From positions 124,001 through 188,000 of the forward strand of contig NZ_QPJM01000002.1 of assembly GCF_003337575.1 (NCBI RefSeq): a DNA stretch of 64,000 nucleotides. The letters are read 5' to 3'. The notes beneath the pieces are model-generated. The model was not told where the DNA came from. It saw only the letters and a list, made by a program, of their open reading frames with translations, and made no database searches. This DNA is from Phyllobacterium bourgognense. Its GTDB lineage: Bacteria; Pseudomonadota; Alphaproteobacteria; Rhizobiales; Rhizobiaceae. Shown here in pieces: positions 7,872 to 17,633 of the stretch. A program made the position numbers and the translations under genes. The stretch's first letter is position 1. Every line of letters begins with the position of its first letter.

Positions 7872-8830
7872 GCGAGACGACACGAGTGAGAAGCGGCTCG
7901 AGCACGAAGGGCAAGGTCATCATAACCTGCGCCATAACCGGTGCGATCCACACGCCGACAATGTCGCCTTATCTGCCGATAACGCCCGATGAGATAGCGA
8001 AGGAAGCGCTCGCCGCTGCAGAGGCTGGCGCTGCGATACTGCACCTTCATGCCCGCGATCCGGAAACTGGCAAGCCAGACCAAACACCGGAGGCTTTCGC
8101 CAAATTCCTGCCGCGCATCAAGCAGAACACCAATGCAGCGATCAATATCACCACCGGCGGCAGCCCTTACATGAAGGTTGAAGAGCGGGTGAAACCGGCG
8201 GCAACCTTCAAGCCGGAGGTGGCGTCGCTCAATATGGGTTCGATCAATTTCGGGCTCTATCACCTCGTCGACAAATACAAGGAGTTCAAGTTCGATTGGG
8301 AGAAGCCGCATCTGGAGGCCACCCGCGATCTTGTATTCCGCAACAGTTTCAAGGACATCGAGTATATTCTTGCGACCTGCTACGATAACGGCACGCGATT
8401 TGAGTTCGAGTGCTACGACATAGCCCACCTCTACAATCTCGCGCATTTCGCCGAACGTGGATTGGTAAAGCCGCCGTTCTTCGTGCAGTCGGTTTTTGGG
8501 CTGCTGGGCGCGATCGGCACGCATCCGGAAGACGTCGCGCATATGAAACGCACTGCCGACAGGCTTTTCGGTGAGAATTATCGCTGGTCGGTGCTCGGTG
8601 CAGGATCGAGCCAGCTTCGCATTGCTGCACAGGCGGCGGCGCTGGGTGGCAACATCCGCGTTGGCCTTGAAGACAGTCTCTGGGCCGGCAAGGGCAAGCT
8701 GGCGAAGTCCAATGCCGATCAGGTTCTGCTCGCGCGCAAGATCATCGAAGGGCTCGGCATGGAAGTGGCGACGCCGGACGATGCGCGCGCGATCCTGCAA
8801 CTCAAGGGCGGCGACAAGGTCGCGTTCTAG
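7868..8830 (+). CDS. Beta-keto acid cleavage enzyme (BKACE, DUF849)
   Basis: 320 aa from ATG 7868, overlapping the preceding stop (ATGA). The fold is a TIM barrel. AGAAILHLHARDPETGKPD carries the two zinc-binding His of HxH, ITTGGSPYM is in the substrate pocket region, SLNMGSINF follows, and IRVGLEDSLW near the C-terminus carries the Glu-Asp pair (third metal ligand and catalytic Asp in characterised relatives). BKACE enzymes condense a beta-keto acid with acetyl-CoA and split the product into a new CoA ester and an acetoacetate-type acid. Here the substrate is probably the 3-keto acid made by the preceding dehydrogenase. Many BKACE substrates are unknown, and a polyhydroxy substrate would be unusual. 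Confidence 0.9.
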   Translation: MSETTRVRSGSSTKGKVIITCAITGAIHTPTMSPYLPITPDEIAKEALAAAEAGAAILHLHARDPETGKPDQTPEAFAKFLPRIKQNTNAAINITTGGSPYMKVEERVKPAATFKPEVASLNMGSINFGLYHLVDKYKEFKFDWEKPHLEATRDLVFRNSFKDIEYILATCYDNGTRFEFECYDIAHLYNLAHFAERGLVKPPFFVQSVFGLLGAIGTHPEDVAHMKRTADRLFGENYRWSVLGAGSSQLRIAAQAAALGGNIRVGLEDSLWAGKGKLAKSNADQVLLARKIIEGLGMEVATPDDARAILQLKGGDKVAF

Positions 8831-8839
8831 GAGGATAGG

Positions 8840-9712
8840 ATGCTGCGGATCGAAGTTTTCAGCGAAGATCGCAATCAGCTGGGCGAGGGTCCCCTGTGGG
8901 ACGTCGAGGAACAGCGTTTGTACTGGATCGATTCCTACGCACCTGCGGTCTATTCCTGTGATGCCAGAGGCGGCAACCGCAAGAGCTGGAACCTGCCGGA
9001 ACCGGTCGGCTCGCTGGCATTGCGCGAAAAGGGTGGCGCTATCGTGTCGCTGCGCAATGGATTTCACACACTGGATTTTGAAACGGGTGCCGTCGAGCTG
9101 TTACATGAGACCCATCCGGGCGAGCTTCGGCCGCGCCTCAACGATGGAAAGGTTGACCGCCAGGGACGCTTTGTTGCGGGTTCAATGGATTTCGAGGAAC
9201 GCGACCCGGTTGGAACGCTCTTTCGCCTTGATCCCGATCTTTCGCTGCACACGCTCGATACGGGAATTATTTGTTCGAACGGACCCTGTTTCAGTCCGGA
9301 CGGAAAGACACTGTATTTCGCCGACAGTCACAAGAAGGCGATCTACGCTTATAGCTATGACACATCATCGGGTACGGTCGGGTCGCGGCGCGTGTTCACA
9401 AGCTTTGATAATCTGCGCGGCTATCCCGACGGTGCGACTGTCGATGCGGAAGGATATGTCTGGAGCGTCGAAGTGTATTCCGGACGGCTCATCCGGTTTG
9501 ATCCGAATGGTGTGATCGACCGTATTGTCGGCCTGCCTGTGCAATCAACCACGAGCATCACGTTCGGCGGCCCGGAGCTCGATATCGCGTACGTTACGTC
9601 GATGGCCCGCCCTTTCAACAATCAATATCACCGCGAGCGCGAGGCCGGCTGCATGTTTGCCGTCCATGGACTTGGCGTGCGTGGTCTGCCGGAACCGCGT
9701 TTCAAGGGATGA
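8840..9712 (+). CDS. SMP-30/gluconolactonase-family lactonase (first of two)
   Basis: 290 aa with AGGAGGA just upstream of ATG 8840. It starts IEVFSEDRNQLGEGPLWDVEEQRLYWIDS, where the Glu of GEGP is the first metal ligand. NDGKVDRQGRFVAGSMD supplies the metal-ligand Asn, SNGPCFSPDGKTLYFADS the catalytic Asp region, and GYPDGATVDAEGYVWSVEVY closes the six-bladed propeller. Family members hydrolyse sugar lactones (gluconolactone, L-gulonolactone, arabinolactone) with a divalent metal in the cytosol. Following an SDR and preceding a very similar paralogue, it probably opens the lactone made by the SDR. It ends 10 bp before the paralogue. Confidence 0.88.
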   Translation: MLRIEVFSEDRNQLGEGPLWDVEEQRLYWIDSYAPAVYSCDARGGNRKSWNLPEPVGSLALREKGGAIVSLRNGFHTLDFETGAVELLHETHPGELRPRLNDGKVDRQGRFVAGSMDFEERDPVGTLFRLDPDLSLHTLDTGIICSNGPCFSPDGKTLYFADSHKKAIYAYSYDTSSGTVGSRRVFTSFDNLRGYPDGATVDAEGYVWSVEVYSGRLIRFDPNGVIDRIVGLPVQSTTSITFGGPELDIAYVTSMARPFNNQYHREREAGCMFAVHGLGVRGLPEPRFKG

Positions 9713-9722
9713 TGGAGGTAAC

Positions 9723-10601
9723 ATGAAAATCGATGTGGTGGTGGACGTAAAGACCACGCTGGGCGAGGGCCCGCTGTGGGACGTCGAGCAACAACGGCTT
9801 TACTGGATCGACAGTTTCGATGGGCGTGTGTTTCGCGCGACGGCCGATGGCCGGGAAATCCGCTCCTGGGATGTCCCGATGAAAATCGGCTCGATGGCGC
9901 TGCGCAAGGACGGAAATGGTGCCATCGTGTCATTGGCGCGCGGATTCCATCTGCTCGATTTCAAGACGGGCGACGTCGAGCTCATCCACGATCCCGAGCC
10001 GGACAAGTCGGAAAACCGCATCAATGATGGCAAGGTCGACAAGCAGGGAAGGTTTATCGCCGGCTCCATGGACACGATGGAGAGCGGTCCGAACGGCGCG
10101 CTCTACCGTGTCGATCCCGACCTCAGCGTGCACAAGCTCGACGATGGTATCATCGTTTCGAACGGCCCATGCTGGAGCCCCGATGGAAGCCTGTTCTATT
10201 TCGCGGATTCGTGGTCGGGCGAGATATGGGTCTATGACTATAACCAGTCGACGGGAAATGTGTCCAATCGCCGGACCTTTACCAAGATCGACACATCGAG
10301 AGGTGGTGCCGCCGATGGCTCGACGGTCGACGCGGAAGGCTGCCTTTGGAATGCACAGGTCTATGACGGCAAAGTCGTTCGCTACCGGCCCGATGGCACC
10401 GTGGACCGCGTCATCGACATGCCGGTGAAGAAGGTTACGAGTATCATGTTTGGCGGTCCGGATCTGGACATCATCTATGTGACATCCATGGCGAAGCCAC
10501 CCTTGCCAAGATTTCCGGGAGACGGAGTCTTGCGCGGCAGTCTTTTCGCGATCACCGGGCTTGGCATCAAAGGTATACCCGAGCCGCGGTTCGCAGGCTG
10601 A
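9723..10601 (+). CDS. SMP-30/gluconolactonase-family lactonase (second of two)
   Basis: 292 aa from ATG 9723, preceded by GGAGGT. It repeats the layout of the previous gene (TTLGEGPLWDVEQQRLYWID, INDGKVDKQGRFIAGSMD, SNGPCWSPDGSLFYFADS, DGSTVDAEGCLWNAQVYDG), so the two are tandem paralogues, but with many substitutions throughout, so not a recent copy. All metal-ligand positions look intact in both. Likely lactone hydrolysis with a different lactone form or ring size, or a second step of the same pathway. It is the last gene of the operon; a convergent lipoprotein gene begins 28 bp later and I see no clear terminator between. Confidence 0.88.
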   Translation: MKIDVVVDVKTTLGEGPLWDVEQQRLYWIDSFDGRVFRATADGREIRSWDVPMKIGSMALRKDGNGAIVSLARGFHLLDFKTGDVELIHDPEPDKSENRINDGKVDKQGRFIAGSMDTMESGPNGALYRVDPDLSVHKLDDGIIVSNGPCWSPDGSLFYFADSWSGEIWVYDYNQSTGNVSNRRTFTKIDTSRGGAADGSTVDAEGCLWNAQVYDGKVVRYRPDGTVDRVIDMPVKKVTSIMFGGPDLDIIYVTSMAKPPLPRFPGDGVLRGSLFAITGLGIKGIPEPRFAG

Positions 10602-10629
10602 GAATCCAGCCAACGCGATAGTGCAGATT

Positions 10630-11340
10630 CTAGAACCTTATTTGAGAGATGATCATTGCACGCTGTCGCGTCGCGACGGGCGCTGTCTCCTGCGGCAGGC
10701 GAAAGCTGCGTCTGGTCAGTCGGGATGAGCCGGGGATTGCCGCTTCTGCCGCGGCCACGTCCTCGGGCTTGACGATCAAATCCTTGCAAGCACCGGTCTC
10801 GTCCCACAATCTTTTGGCGACAAAGCTATCAACGGCTGTGGTGACCGCACCTGCGGCAAGGTCGTTAGACTGCACCCGTTTTTCTGCAATCAAAGCATGA
10901 ATTGCTTCGCCCAAAATTTCGGCGGAATCGCGGAACGTCACACCGCGGACCTGGTCGAAACGCGCGTTGTCTTCACCATCGACGATGCAGTGACGGGCCG
11001 TAAAGATCCAGTCATGGATCATGTATGCCGGCGCGTAACCCCACGGAGACAATCCATTGAAGACCTGGGCGATCTTGGGGATGGAACCTCCATCCGTATA
11101 CATCAAGCCAGGGCGAATGACCGAACCGGGGCGTTGGGGATCGGAACGCCGGAAAATAAGAGGGTCACCTGGATCCGGCACGAAAAGGAACCTCCCGTCG
11201 CCGCTTGATCCTCCTTCGCCGACCCACATGACGAAGAGACTGCCGGCAAAGCTCCCGGTCGGGAGTTTTGAATAGTCGACGGAAGCGCAAGCGCTCAAAG
11301 CGACAGACAAGAACAGCCAAACGACGATCCGAATGAACAT
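10630..11340 (-). CDS. Putative lipoprotein, DUF1353 family
   Basis: 236 aa. The N-terminus IRIVVWLFLSVALSACASVD is a lipoprotein signal with lipobox LSAC, so it should be anchored by an acylated Cys. The middle has YTDGGSIPKIAQVF and MIHDWIF, the conserved pieces of DUF1353, a family of unknown function found in phages and bacteria. The C-terminal 40 residues are basic and low in conserved look. It sits 36 bp after the small gene at 11377-11709 on the same strand, so the two may be one operon. I cannot assign an activity. Confidence 0.75.
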   Translation of the reverse strand: MFIRIVVWLFLSVALSACASVDYSKLPTGSFAGSLFVMWVGEGGSSGDGRFLFVPDPGDPLIFRRSDPQRPGSVIRPGLMYTDGGSIPKIAQVFNGLSPWGYAPAYMIHDWIFTARHCIVDGEDNARFDQVRGVTFRDSAEILGEAIHALIAEKRVQSNDLAAGAVTTAVDSFVAKRLWDETGACKDLIVKPEDVAAAEAAIPGSSRLTRRSFRLPQETAPVATRQRAMIISQIRF

Positions 11341-11376
11341 AGGTTTGTTTCCCGCATGTGCCTGTGCGCCGTCTAC

Positions 11377-11709
11377 TCAACGCTTTTCGGCAGAGTCGTC
11401 CTCGTTCGAGCTCAAGGCCGCAGCAATTTGTCCGGCGGTCACTCTTTCGCGCATCGTTGGTTTGGAGCCGTCCTCGGTTATGTCCCTGAACTCGAGGCTG
11501 ATTTCCCGGTTGGCAGCGACGGCTGCGATGAGGTCTGGATCACGCATGCCCCGGTCAAAAAACATCATGACATTTCGTGCCAGGCGGTTGGCGCGCGGAT
11601 CAGTCTTTGGCGACCTCTTCAGCAGCGCCGAAGCTTGGGCAAAGGCGTGCTCCATTATCTGCCAATCGGCGGACGAATATGTCAGTTCTTCCGTTCGAGA
11701 AAAAGGCAT
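11377..11709 (-). CDS. Conserved hypothetical protein, 110 aa
   Basis: 110 aa, soluble, with no signal peptide or membrane segment. It contains an arginine-rich stretch (DPRANRLARNVMMFFDRGMRD) and a mostly helical composition. I do not recognise the family. It is followed after 36 bp by the DUF1353 lipoprotein gene on the same strand. Codon use resembles the neighbours, and the length suggests a real gene, but no function can be given. Confidence 0.6.
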   Translation of the reverse strand: MPFSRTEELTYSSADWQIMEHAFAQASALLKRSPKTDPRANRLARNVMMFFDRGMRDPDLIAAVAANREISLEFRDITEDGSKPTMRERVTAGQIAAALSSNEDDSAEKR

Positions 11710-11797
11710 GGTTCCCCCAAAAGTCCAGCCGTCTCTTCACGTAATCAGATGATCATGGGCATTTCAATGGGCATTGCTTTAATCAAAGAGAATCAAA

Positions 11798-12379
11798 TCA
11801 CTTTTGATTCCATTTTCTTATGACGGGTTCAGTGAGGTCGTGTTCGTAGCCGAGGACACTTATGCTTGCGGTATCGAGGACGAAGAGTGCGCCAGCTTCA
11901 GGTTGTAATCCGAGCCAGCGTGCCGCAAGGACCCTCAAGAAATGAGAGCTCGAAAATATCAGAATCGTGCCATCGGTTTGGCGGAGCTGGCGGATTATCA
12001 AATCCGCCCGTGCGCCCACATCCGATGTCAATTCGCCGCCCGGGCAGCCATCCCGGAACAGATGCCATCCGGGGCGTTCGGCGAGAATTTGCTTCGTCGT
12101 CAATTCCTCGTATGCCCCGTAGTCCCACTCTGCCAATTCGGCTTTAGTCACAGCCTGTGAGCCAAATCCAGCAAGCGCGCAGGTCTTTGAAGCACGTTGT
12201 GATGGACTTGACCACACAGCGGAGAAATTCAGGCCCGACAAACGGGCGGCGATATGGCGCGCGGCCTCTTCCCCAGCGGGTGTCAGTGGTATGTCCGTAC
12301 GTCCCGTGTGCTTGCCGGAGGCACTCCATTCTGTTTCTCCATGGCGAACGAGATAGATCTCCGGAAAAGCGCTGCTCAT
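11798..12379 (-). CDS. Histidine phosphatase (phosphoglycerate mutase-like)
   Basis: 193 aa. YLVRHGETEWSASGKHTGRTD gives the RHG catalytic His plus the phosphate-binding Arg, SSPSQRASKT the second Arg, and FSSSHFLRVLAARWLGL the C-terminal His. Relatives usually read GHG-H-LR here, so the first His of that motif is replaced by Ser in this copy; the general second His (SHF) is kept. GADYGAYEE is represented by EWDYGAYEELTT. A cytosolic broad-specificity or sugar-phosphate phosphatase is likely. It follows the desaturase gene by 36 bp on the same strand. Confidence 0.85.
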   Translation of the reverse strand: MSSAFPEIYLVRHGETEWSASGKHTGRTDIPLTPAGEEAARHIAARLSGLNFSAVWSSPSQRASKTCALAGFGSQAVTKAELAEWDYGAYEELTTKQILAERPGWHLFRDGCPGGELTSDVGARADLIIRQLRQTDGTILIFSSSHFLRVLAARWLGLQPEAGALFVLDTASISVLGYEHDLTEPVIRKWNQK

Positions 12380-12415
12380 ATGTACCCCTTTGACAATGCA
12401 TGTCGAACTGATCGT

Positions 12416-13306
12416 TTAACGGATCCGCTCAATGTATTTGGTGTGGAACCGGATGTAGCCGTCCTCGGTCTGTCTAAGCTGCGTCTCGATTAGCGCATGG
12501 AATTCCGGCAGTCTGTAAAAAGGCACGCTTGGATAAGCGTGGTGTTCGGCATGATAAGGCATGTTCCATGCAAGCTTGCGCACCAGCCAAGTCGTAGTGG
12601 TTGTCCTGCTGTTCTCGAGCATGTTGGCGACATAGGGGCATCGTCCATGCTCGGCCAGAAGATAAATGCGCAAGAAAGGTTGTCCCAGTAGTGCTGGAAG
12701 GATCCAGATGTATACGAGAACCGCCGTCTCCAGGTAAACGGAGACAGCGATCATGCAGACATAGACCGCAATCATCATTTGTGCCTCGCTGCGGACTTTC
12801 CGATGACCTTTTGCTGGCACGAATGTATCGCTGCAACGCCCCGAAGCGTTTATTGCTAGTGTTTTGATGTGGCTCCACCAAACAGGAATACCCGACAGGT
12901 GCACGAGGTATTGCTGCATGGTTTCTGGCTTGGGGGACATCAGCTCAGGATCGTTCTCGGGATCCTGAGTGAAGCGGTGGTGGGCTAGATGAAAGTAGCG
13001 AAACCAGTCCGACGGCAGCACAAGGAGGACGCTGCATACACGCGCGACGCAGTCGTTCAACCACTGCGTCCTGAACGGCGTGCGGTGGACGGATTCGTGT
13101 TGAAGGGTAAACAGGAACACGATCAGAATGCCCTGCGGTATCACCAAAAGCGGCCATAAGGGCGTCCTCAAAGCAATCAACCACCCGAGAAGAATGATTG
13201 AGCCCCAATGAGCGGCGAGTTGAAGAAGGCCCGCAAGGTCTGATTTGGCGGTCAGACGATTGCGCTCCTCCGATGTCAACGATGCAATGACAGTCCGGTG
13301 ATCCAT
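12416..13306 (-). CDS. Membrane fatty acid desaturase family protein
   Basis: 296 aa with three His boxes: QHESVH (HxxxH), FHLAHHRFTQDPENDPE (HxxHH) and YHAEHHAYPSVPFYRLPEFH (HxxHH), as in di-iron desaturases and beta-carotene hydroxylase/ketolase relatives. Two hydrophobic hairpins lie around residues 30-70 and 155-195. It should introduce a double bond or hydroxyl into an acyl or isoprenoid chain at the inner membrane. The acceptor is unknown. It is followed by the phosphatase gene after 36 bp. Upstream lies a 327-bp non-coding stretch. Confidence 0.85.
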   Translation of the reverse strand: MDHRTVIASLTSEERNRLTAKSDLAGLLQLAAHWGSIILLGWLIALRTPLWPLLVIPQGILIVFLFTLQHESVHRTPFRTQWLNDCVARVCSVLLVLPSDWFRYFHLAHHRFTQDPENDPELMSPKPETMQQYLVHLSGIPVWWSHIKTLAINASGRCSDTFVPAKGHRKVRSEAQMMIAVYVCMIAVSVYLETAVLVYIWILPALLGQPFLRIYLLAEHGRCPYVANMLENSRTTTTTWLVRKLAWNMPYHAEHHAYPSVPFYRLPEFHALIETQLRQTEDGYIRFHTKYIERIR

Positions 13307-13633
13307 GCGGCAATGATAATCGAACGAGGCACTTATTTATACAACGCTCTCGAACGTCTGGACGTGAAATTTGACTCTCCCGCATGTGCCAAATAATGTG
13401 GCGCCGAATCGACTGTTGTTGATGTTCATTGGTCGTGTTGCACGTCATTATGGGCAGAAAATCATTCAAAATCAAAGCGCTATGATGTTCAAATAATCCT
13501 AGTGCTCGATCCGCGGGTCAAGGGCCAGATCTGCACCCACGCTACTATCCTTTGAAAACAGGGCCGCATCGGCCCTTTTTCATGCACGCAAGGCAAGCAT
13601 TGGATTGCCAGCAAATCGTTAGAGGAGATTTCC
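13307..13633. other. Intergenic region between desaturase and ridA genes
   Basis: It holds the divergent promoters of the desaturase (leftward) and ridA (rightward). The only clear structure is a hairpin with T-run at 13561-13580 (listed separately), which implies a short transcript ending before ridA. No convincing coding frame is seen. Confidence 0.5.
13561..13580 (+). terminator. Intrinsic terminator with no upstream gene
   Basis: GGGCCG-CAT-CGGCCC followed by TTTTT is a compact strong terminator on the + strand. The nearest upstream gene points the other way, so it ends either a small RNA starting in about 13400-13520 or an attenuated ridA leader. The ridA ribosome-binding site (AGAGGAG) lies 40 nt beyond. 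Confidence 0.65.
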
Positions 13634-13978
13634 ATGAGCATTCGCCGTATTGAAGTTGGTCCACGCATGAGCCAGGTCGTAATCCACGGCAACACGGCCT
13701 ATCTAGCCGGCCAGGTCGGCAGCCCAGGCAAGAGCGTGACCGAGCAGACCAAGGACGTCCTGGCTTCGATCGACCGCTTGCTCAAGGAAGCCGGCACCGA
13801 CAAATCCAAGCTGTTGCAAGCCATCATCTGGCTCGATGACATGAAGGATTTCGGCGAGATGAATGCCGTGTGGGATGCTTGGGTCGACCCGGCAAATACC
13901 CCGGCGCGTGCAACGGGCGAAGCCAAGCTTGCAACGCCGGAATACAAAGTCGAGATCATTATCACTGCCGCGATCTAG
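13634..13978 (+). CDS. RidA/YjgF-family protein
   Basis: 114 aa, whole-family length. Motifs include AYLAGQVG, the QTKDVLASIDRLLKEAGTDKSK helix and IIWLDDMKDFGEMNAVWDAWVD. The C-terminal part PARATGEAKLATPEYKVEI keeps the Arg that in RidA holds the substrate carboxylate, but in the shorter form seen in other Rid subfamilies rather than canonical RidA. It probably deaminates reactive imine or enamine products of amino acid metabolism in the cytosol. AGAGGAG precedes the ATG. A dispersed palindromic repeat follows directly. Confidence 0.85.
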   Translation: MSIRRIEVGPRMSQVVIHGNTAYLAGQVGSPGKSVTEQTKDVLASIDRLLKEAGTDKSKLLQAIIWLDDMKDFGEMNAVWDAWVDPANTPARATGEAKLATPEYKVEIIITAAI

Positions 13979-13989
13979 GATGTGTTGAT

Positions 13990-14120
13990 ATTCACGCCAT
14001 GACGGTCTGCAAACGGCATTTTTCTGCGATCCGGCGCTCACGTACTTCAAGTACGCTCCGCTCCGGTTCTCGAAAACTACCGTTTTCGACTCGTCATGAT
14101 CGCGAATCTCACTGCACCCC
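13990..14120. repeat. Dispersed imperfect palindromic repeat, copy A
   Basis: About 130 bp with arms that fold on each other: a left arm with GACGGTCTGCAAACGGC pairs imperfectly with GGTTCTCGAAAACTACCG on the right, around the core CGTACTTCAAGTACG. The same element, same orientation, recurs at 27187, 31482 and (diverged) 54058. All four are outside genes. Rhizobial genomes carry such intergenic mosaic elements (RIME-like). Confidence 0.8.
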
Positions 14121-14381
14121 AGAATCTTCCCTGGTTCTGCATAGTCAGACTGAATCGGCTGACATTGACCGAACACAAAAATATCCCAGCTGAGTCACCA
14201 GAATAGTTGGCGTCGTGGCGGGAATACTCAAGTAAATTGCTTGAGCGCACTGGATTTTTGGCGCGGAAATGAATAAAGTCCGCGCTTCTCCGGATTGCCG
14301 TAGTGGCAATTCTTCAAACGCTTGTCTGATTGTGGCTCATTTCCTTCCGCAAGGCGAGACAAGCATGGGTAAGGAAAACGA
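14121..14381. other. rpsU upstream region
   Basis: 261 bp between repeat copy A and rpsU. It should contain the rpsU promoter and leader. I see no coding frame. An imperfect dyad is possible around 14270-14340, but nothing firm can be called. Confidence 0.4.
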
Positions 14382-14657
14382 TTGCAAGTTCTCGTCCGTG
14401 ATAACAATGTTGAACAGGCCCTTCGGGTCCTGAAGAAGAAGATGCAGCGGGAAGGTCTCTTCCGCGAAATGAAGGCGCGCCAGGCTTTTGAAAAGCCATC
14501 CGAGCGCCGTGTCCGTGAAAAAGCAGAAGCCGTTAGCCGTGCCCGCAAGGCTGCACGCAAGCAGGCTCAGCGCGAAGGCCTGTTGCCGGGTCCGAAGAAG
14601 AAGGAACGCGTTGCCCGTCCAGCCGGCAACAATGGCAGCGACTTCAACAACCGATAA
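14382..14657 (+). CDS. rpsU: 30S ribosomal protein S21
   Basis: 91 aa. The start is TTG at 14382, preceded by TAAGGAAA; the product then begins [20 protein letters not shown], exactly the S21 start, and continues [20 protein letters not shown]. The C-terminal half is a long Lys/Arg helix with an Asn-rich tail, as in alphaproteobacterial S21 forms longer than the 71-aa E. coli protein. It binds the 30S platform and helps mRNA base pairing during initiation. A monocistronic unit with its own terminator. Confidence 0.95.
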   Translation: MQVLVRDNNVEQALRVLKKKMQREGLFREMKARQAFEKPSERRVREKAEAVSRARKAARKQAQREGLLPGPKKKERVARPAGNNGSDFNNR

Positions 14658-14697
14658 TTCATGACCGGGTTCATCCGGTCATTCATAAGCGCGACAG

Positions 14698-14737
14698 AAC
14701 CCGCATGGTCCAGGCCGTAGCGGGTTTTCGTTTTTAA
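14698..14737 (+). terminator. rpsU intrinsic terminator
   Basis: AACCCGC at 14698-14704 pairs with GCGGGTT at 14720-14726, with further imperfect pairing inside, followed by TTCGTTTTT. A preceding small hairpin ATGACCGG/CCGGTCAT sits at 14661-14680. Confidence 0.8.
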
Positions 14738-14869
14738 AGAGCTTTCGATAACTTCATTTTGATGGTCATCCGAAACCATATTGCCGGTTTCCAATAAGTG
14801 CCTGCTTGTGCTGTGGCAGCGGCTTCTATTCATAGGTCACAGAATCATCCCGTATGGAGACAGGTCGAA

Positions 14870-15439
14870 ATGGCACTCAAGCTCAATATTATCATAGCTA
14901 GCACGCGGCCGGGTCGCGGTGGCCCAGCCGTTGCAAACTGGTTCAATGAATTTGCCAAACTGGATGGCCGCTTTGAACCTGTTCTCATCGACCTTGTTGA
15001 GATTGACCTGCCGATCTTCGACGAACCGAACCATCCCAAGATGAAGAAGTATGAACACGCTCACACGAAGAAGTGGAGTGCCATCATTGATTCAGGCGAC
15101 GCTTATGTCTTCGTCACGCCGGAATATGATTACAACGCCCCGCCGTCCTTGACGAACGCGTTGATCTATTTGTTCCAGGAGCGGAGCTACAAGCCGGCAG
15201 GTTTCGTCAGCTATGGCGGCGTATCGGGTGGGTTGCGTTCCGTTGAGTCCGTGAAGGGACTGATCGCTGGCCTGCATATGGTGCCTATCCCGGAAGGTGT
15301 GCCTGTTGCGAACTATCGGCAATTCATCAATGACGAAGGCGTGTTCCAGCCAAGCGATCTGATGAAAACCGGTGCAACGGCGATGCTGACCGAATTGCTC
15401 AAGTGGGCGACGGCTCTCAAACCTTTGCACACTTCGTGA
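14870..15439 (+). CDS. NADPH-dependent FMN reductase-like flavoprotein
   Basis: 189 aa from ATG 14870, behind GGAGACAGG. It starts LKLNIIIASTRPGRGGPAVANW, the flavin-phosphate loop, and has YVFVTPEYDYNAPPSLTNALIY, the core motif of the FMN_red / chromate-reductase family, then FVSYGGVSGGLRSVESV. Members are dimeric cytosolic enzymes that reduce FMN, quinones or nitro/azo compounds. The physiological substrate here is unknown. It stands alone between rpsU and the TPP riboswitch. Confidence 0.88.
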   Translation: MALKLNIIIASTRPGRGGPAVANWFNEFAKLDGRFEPVLIDLVEIDLPIFDEPNHPKMKKYEHAHTKKWSAIIDSGDAYVFVTPEYDYNAPPSLTNALIYLFQERSYKPAGFVSYGGVSGGLRSVESVKGLIAGLHMVPIPEGVPVANYRQFINDEGVFQPSDLMKTGATAMLTELLKWATALKPLHTS

Positions 15440-15492
15440 TCTATTGACCCGCTTGACAAGTGCGTCATCAGCGGGTCACATAAACACATTCA

Positions 15493-17629
<2,137 letters not shown>

Positions 17630-17633
17630 AGGA

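Noticed and set aside
7868-8830. Carnitine catabolism as the role of the dehydrogenase-BKACE pair
   Set aside because: Carnitine dehydrogenase plus dehydrocarnitine-cleaving BKACE is a known pair, but here a CUT2-type sugar transporter and two lactonases are in the operon and the dehydrogenase motif HPINPPY fits lambda-crystallin better; kept only as an alternative.
12945-13475. 176-aa minus frame over the desaturase start
   Set aside because: Overlaps the desaturase in another frame, has no ribosome-binding site and unlikely composition.
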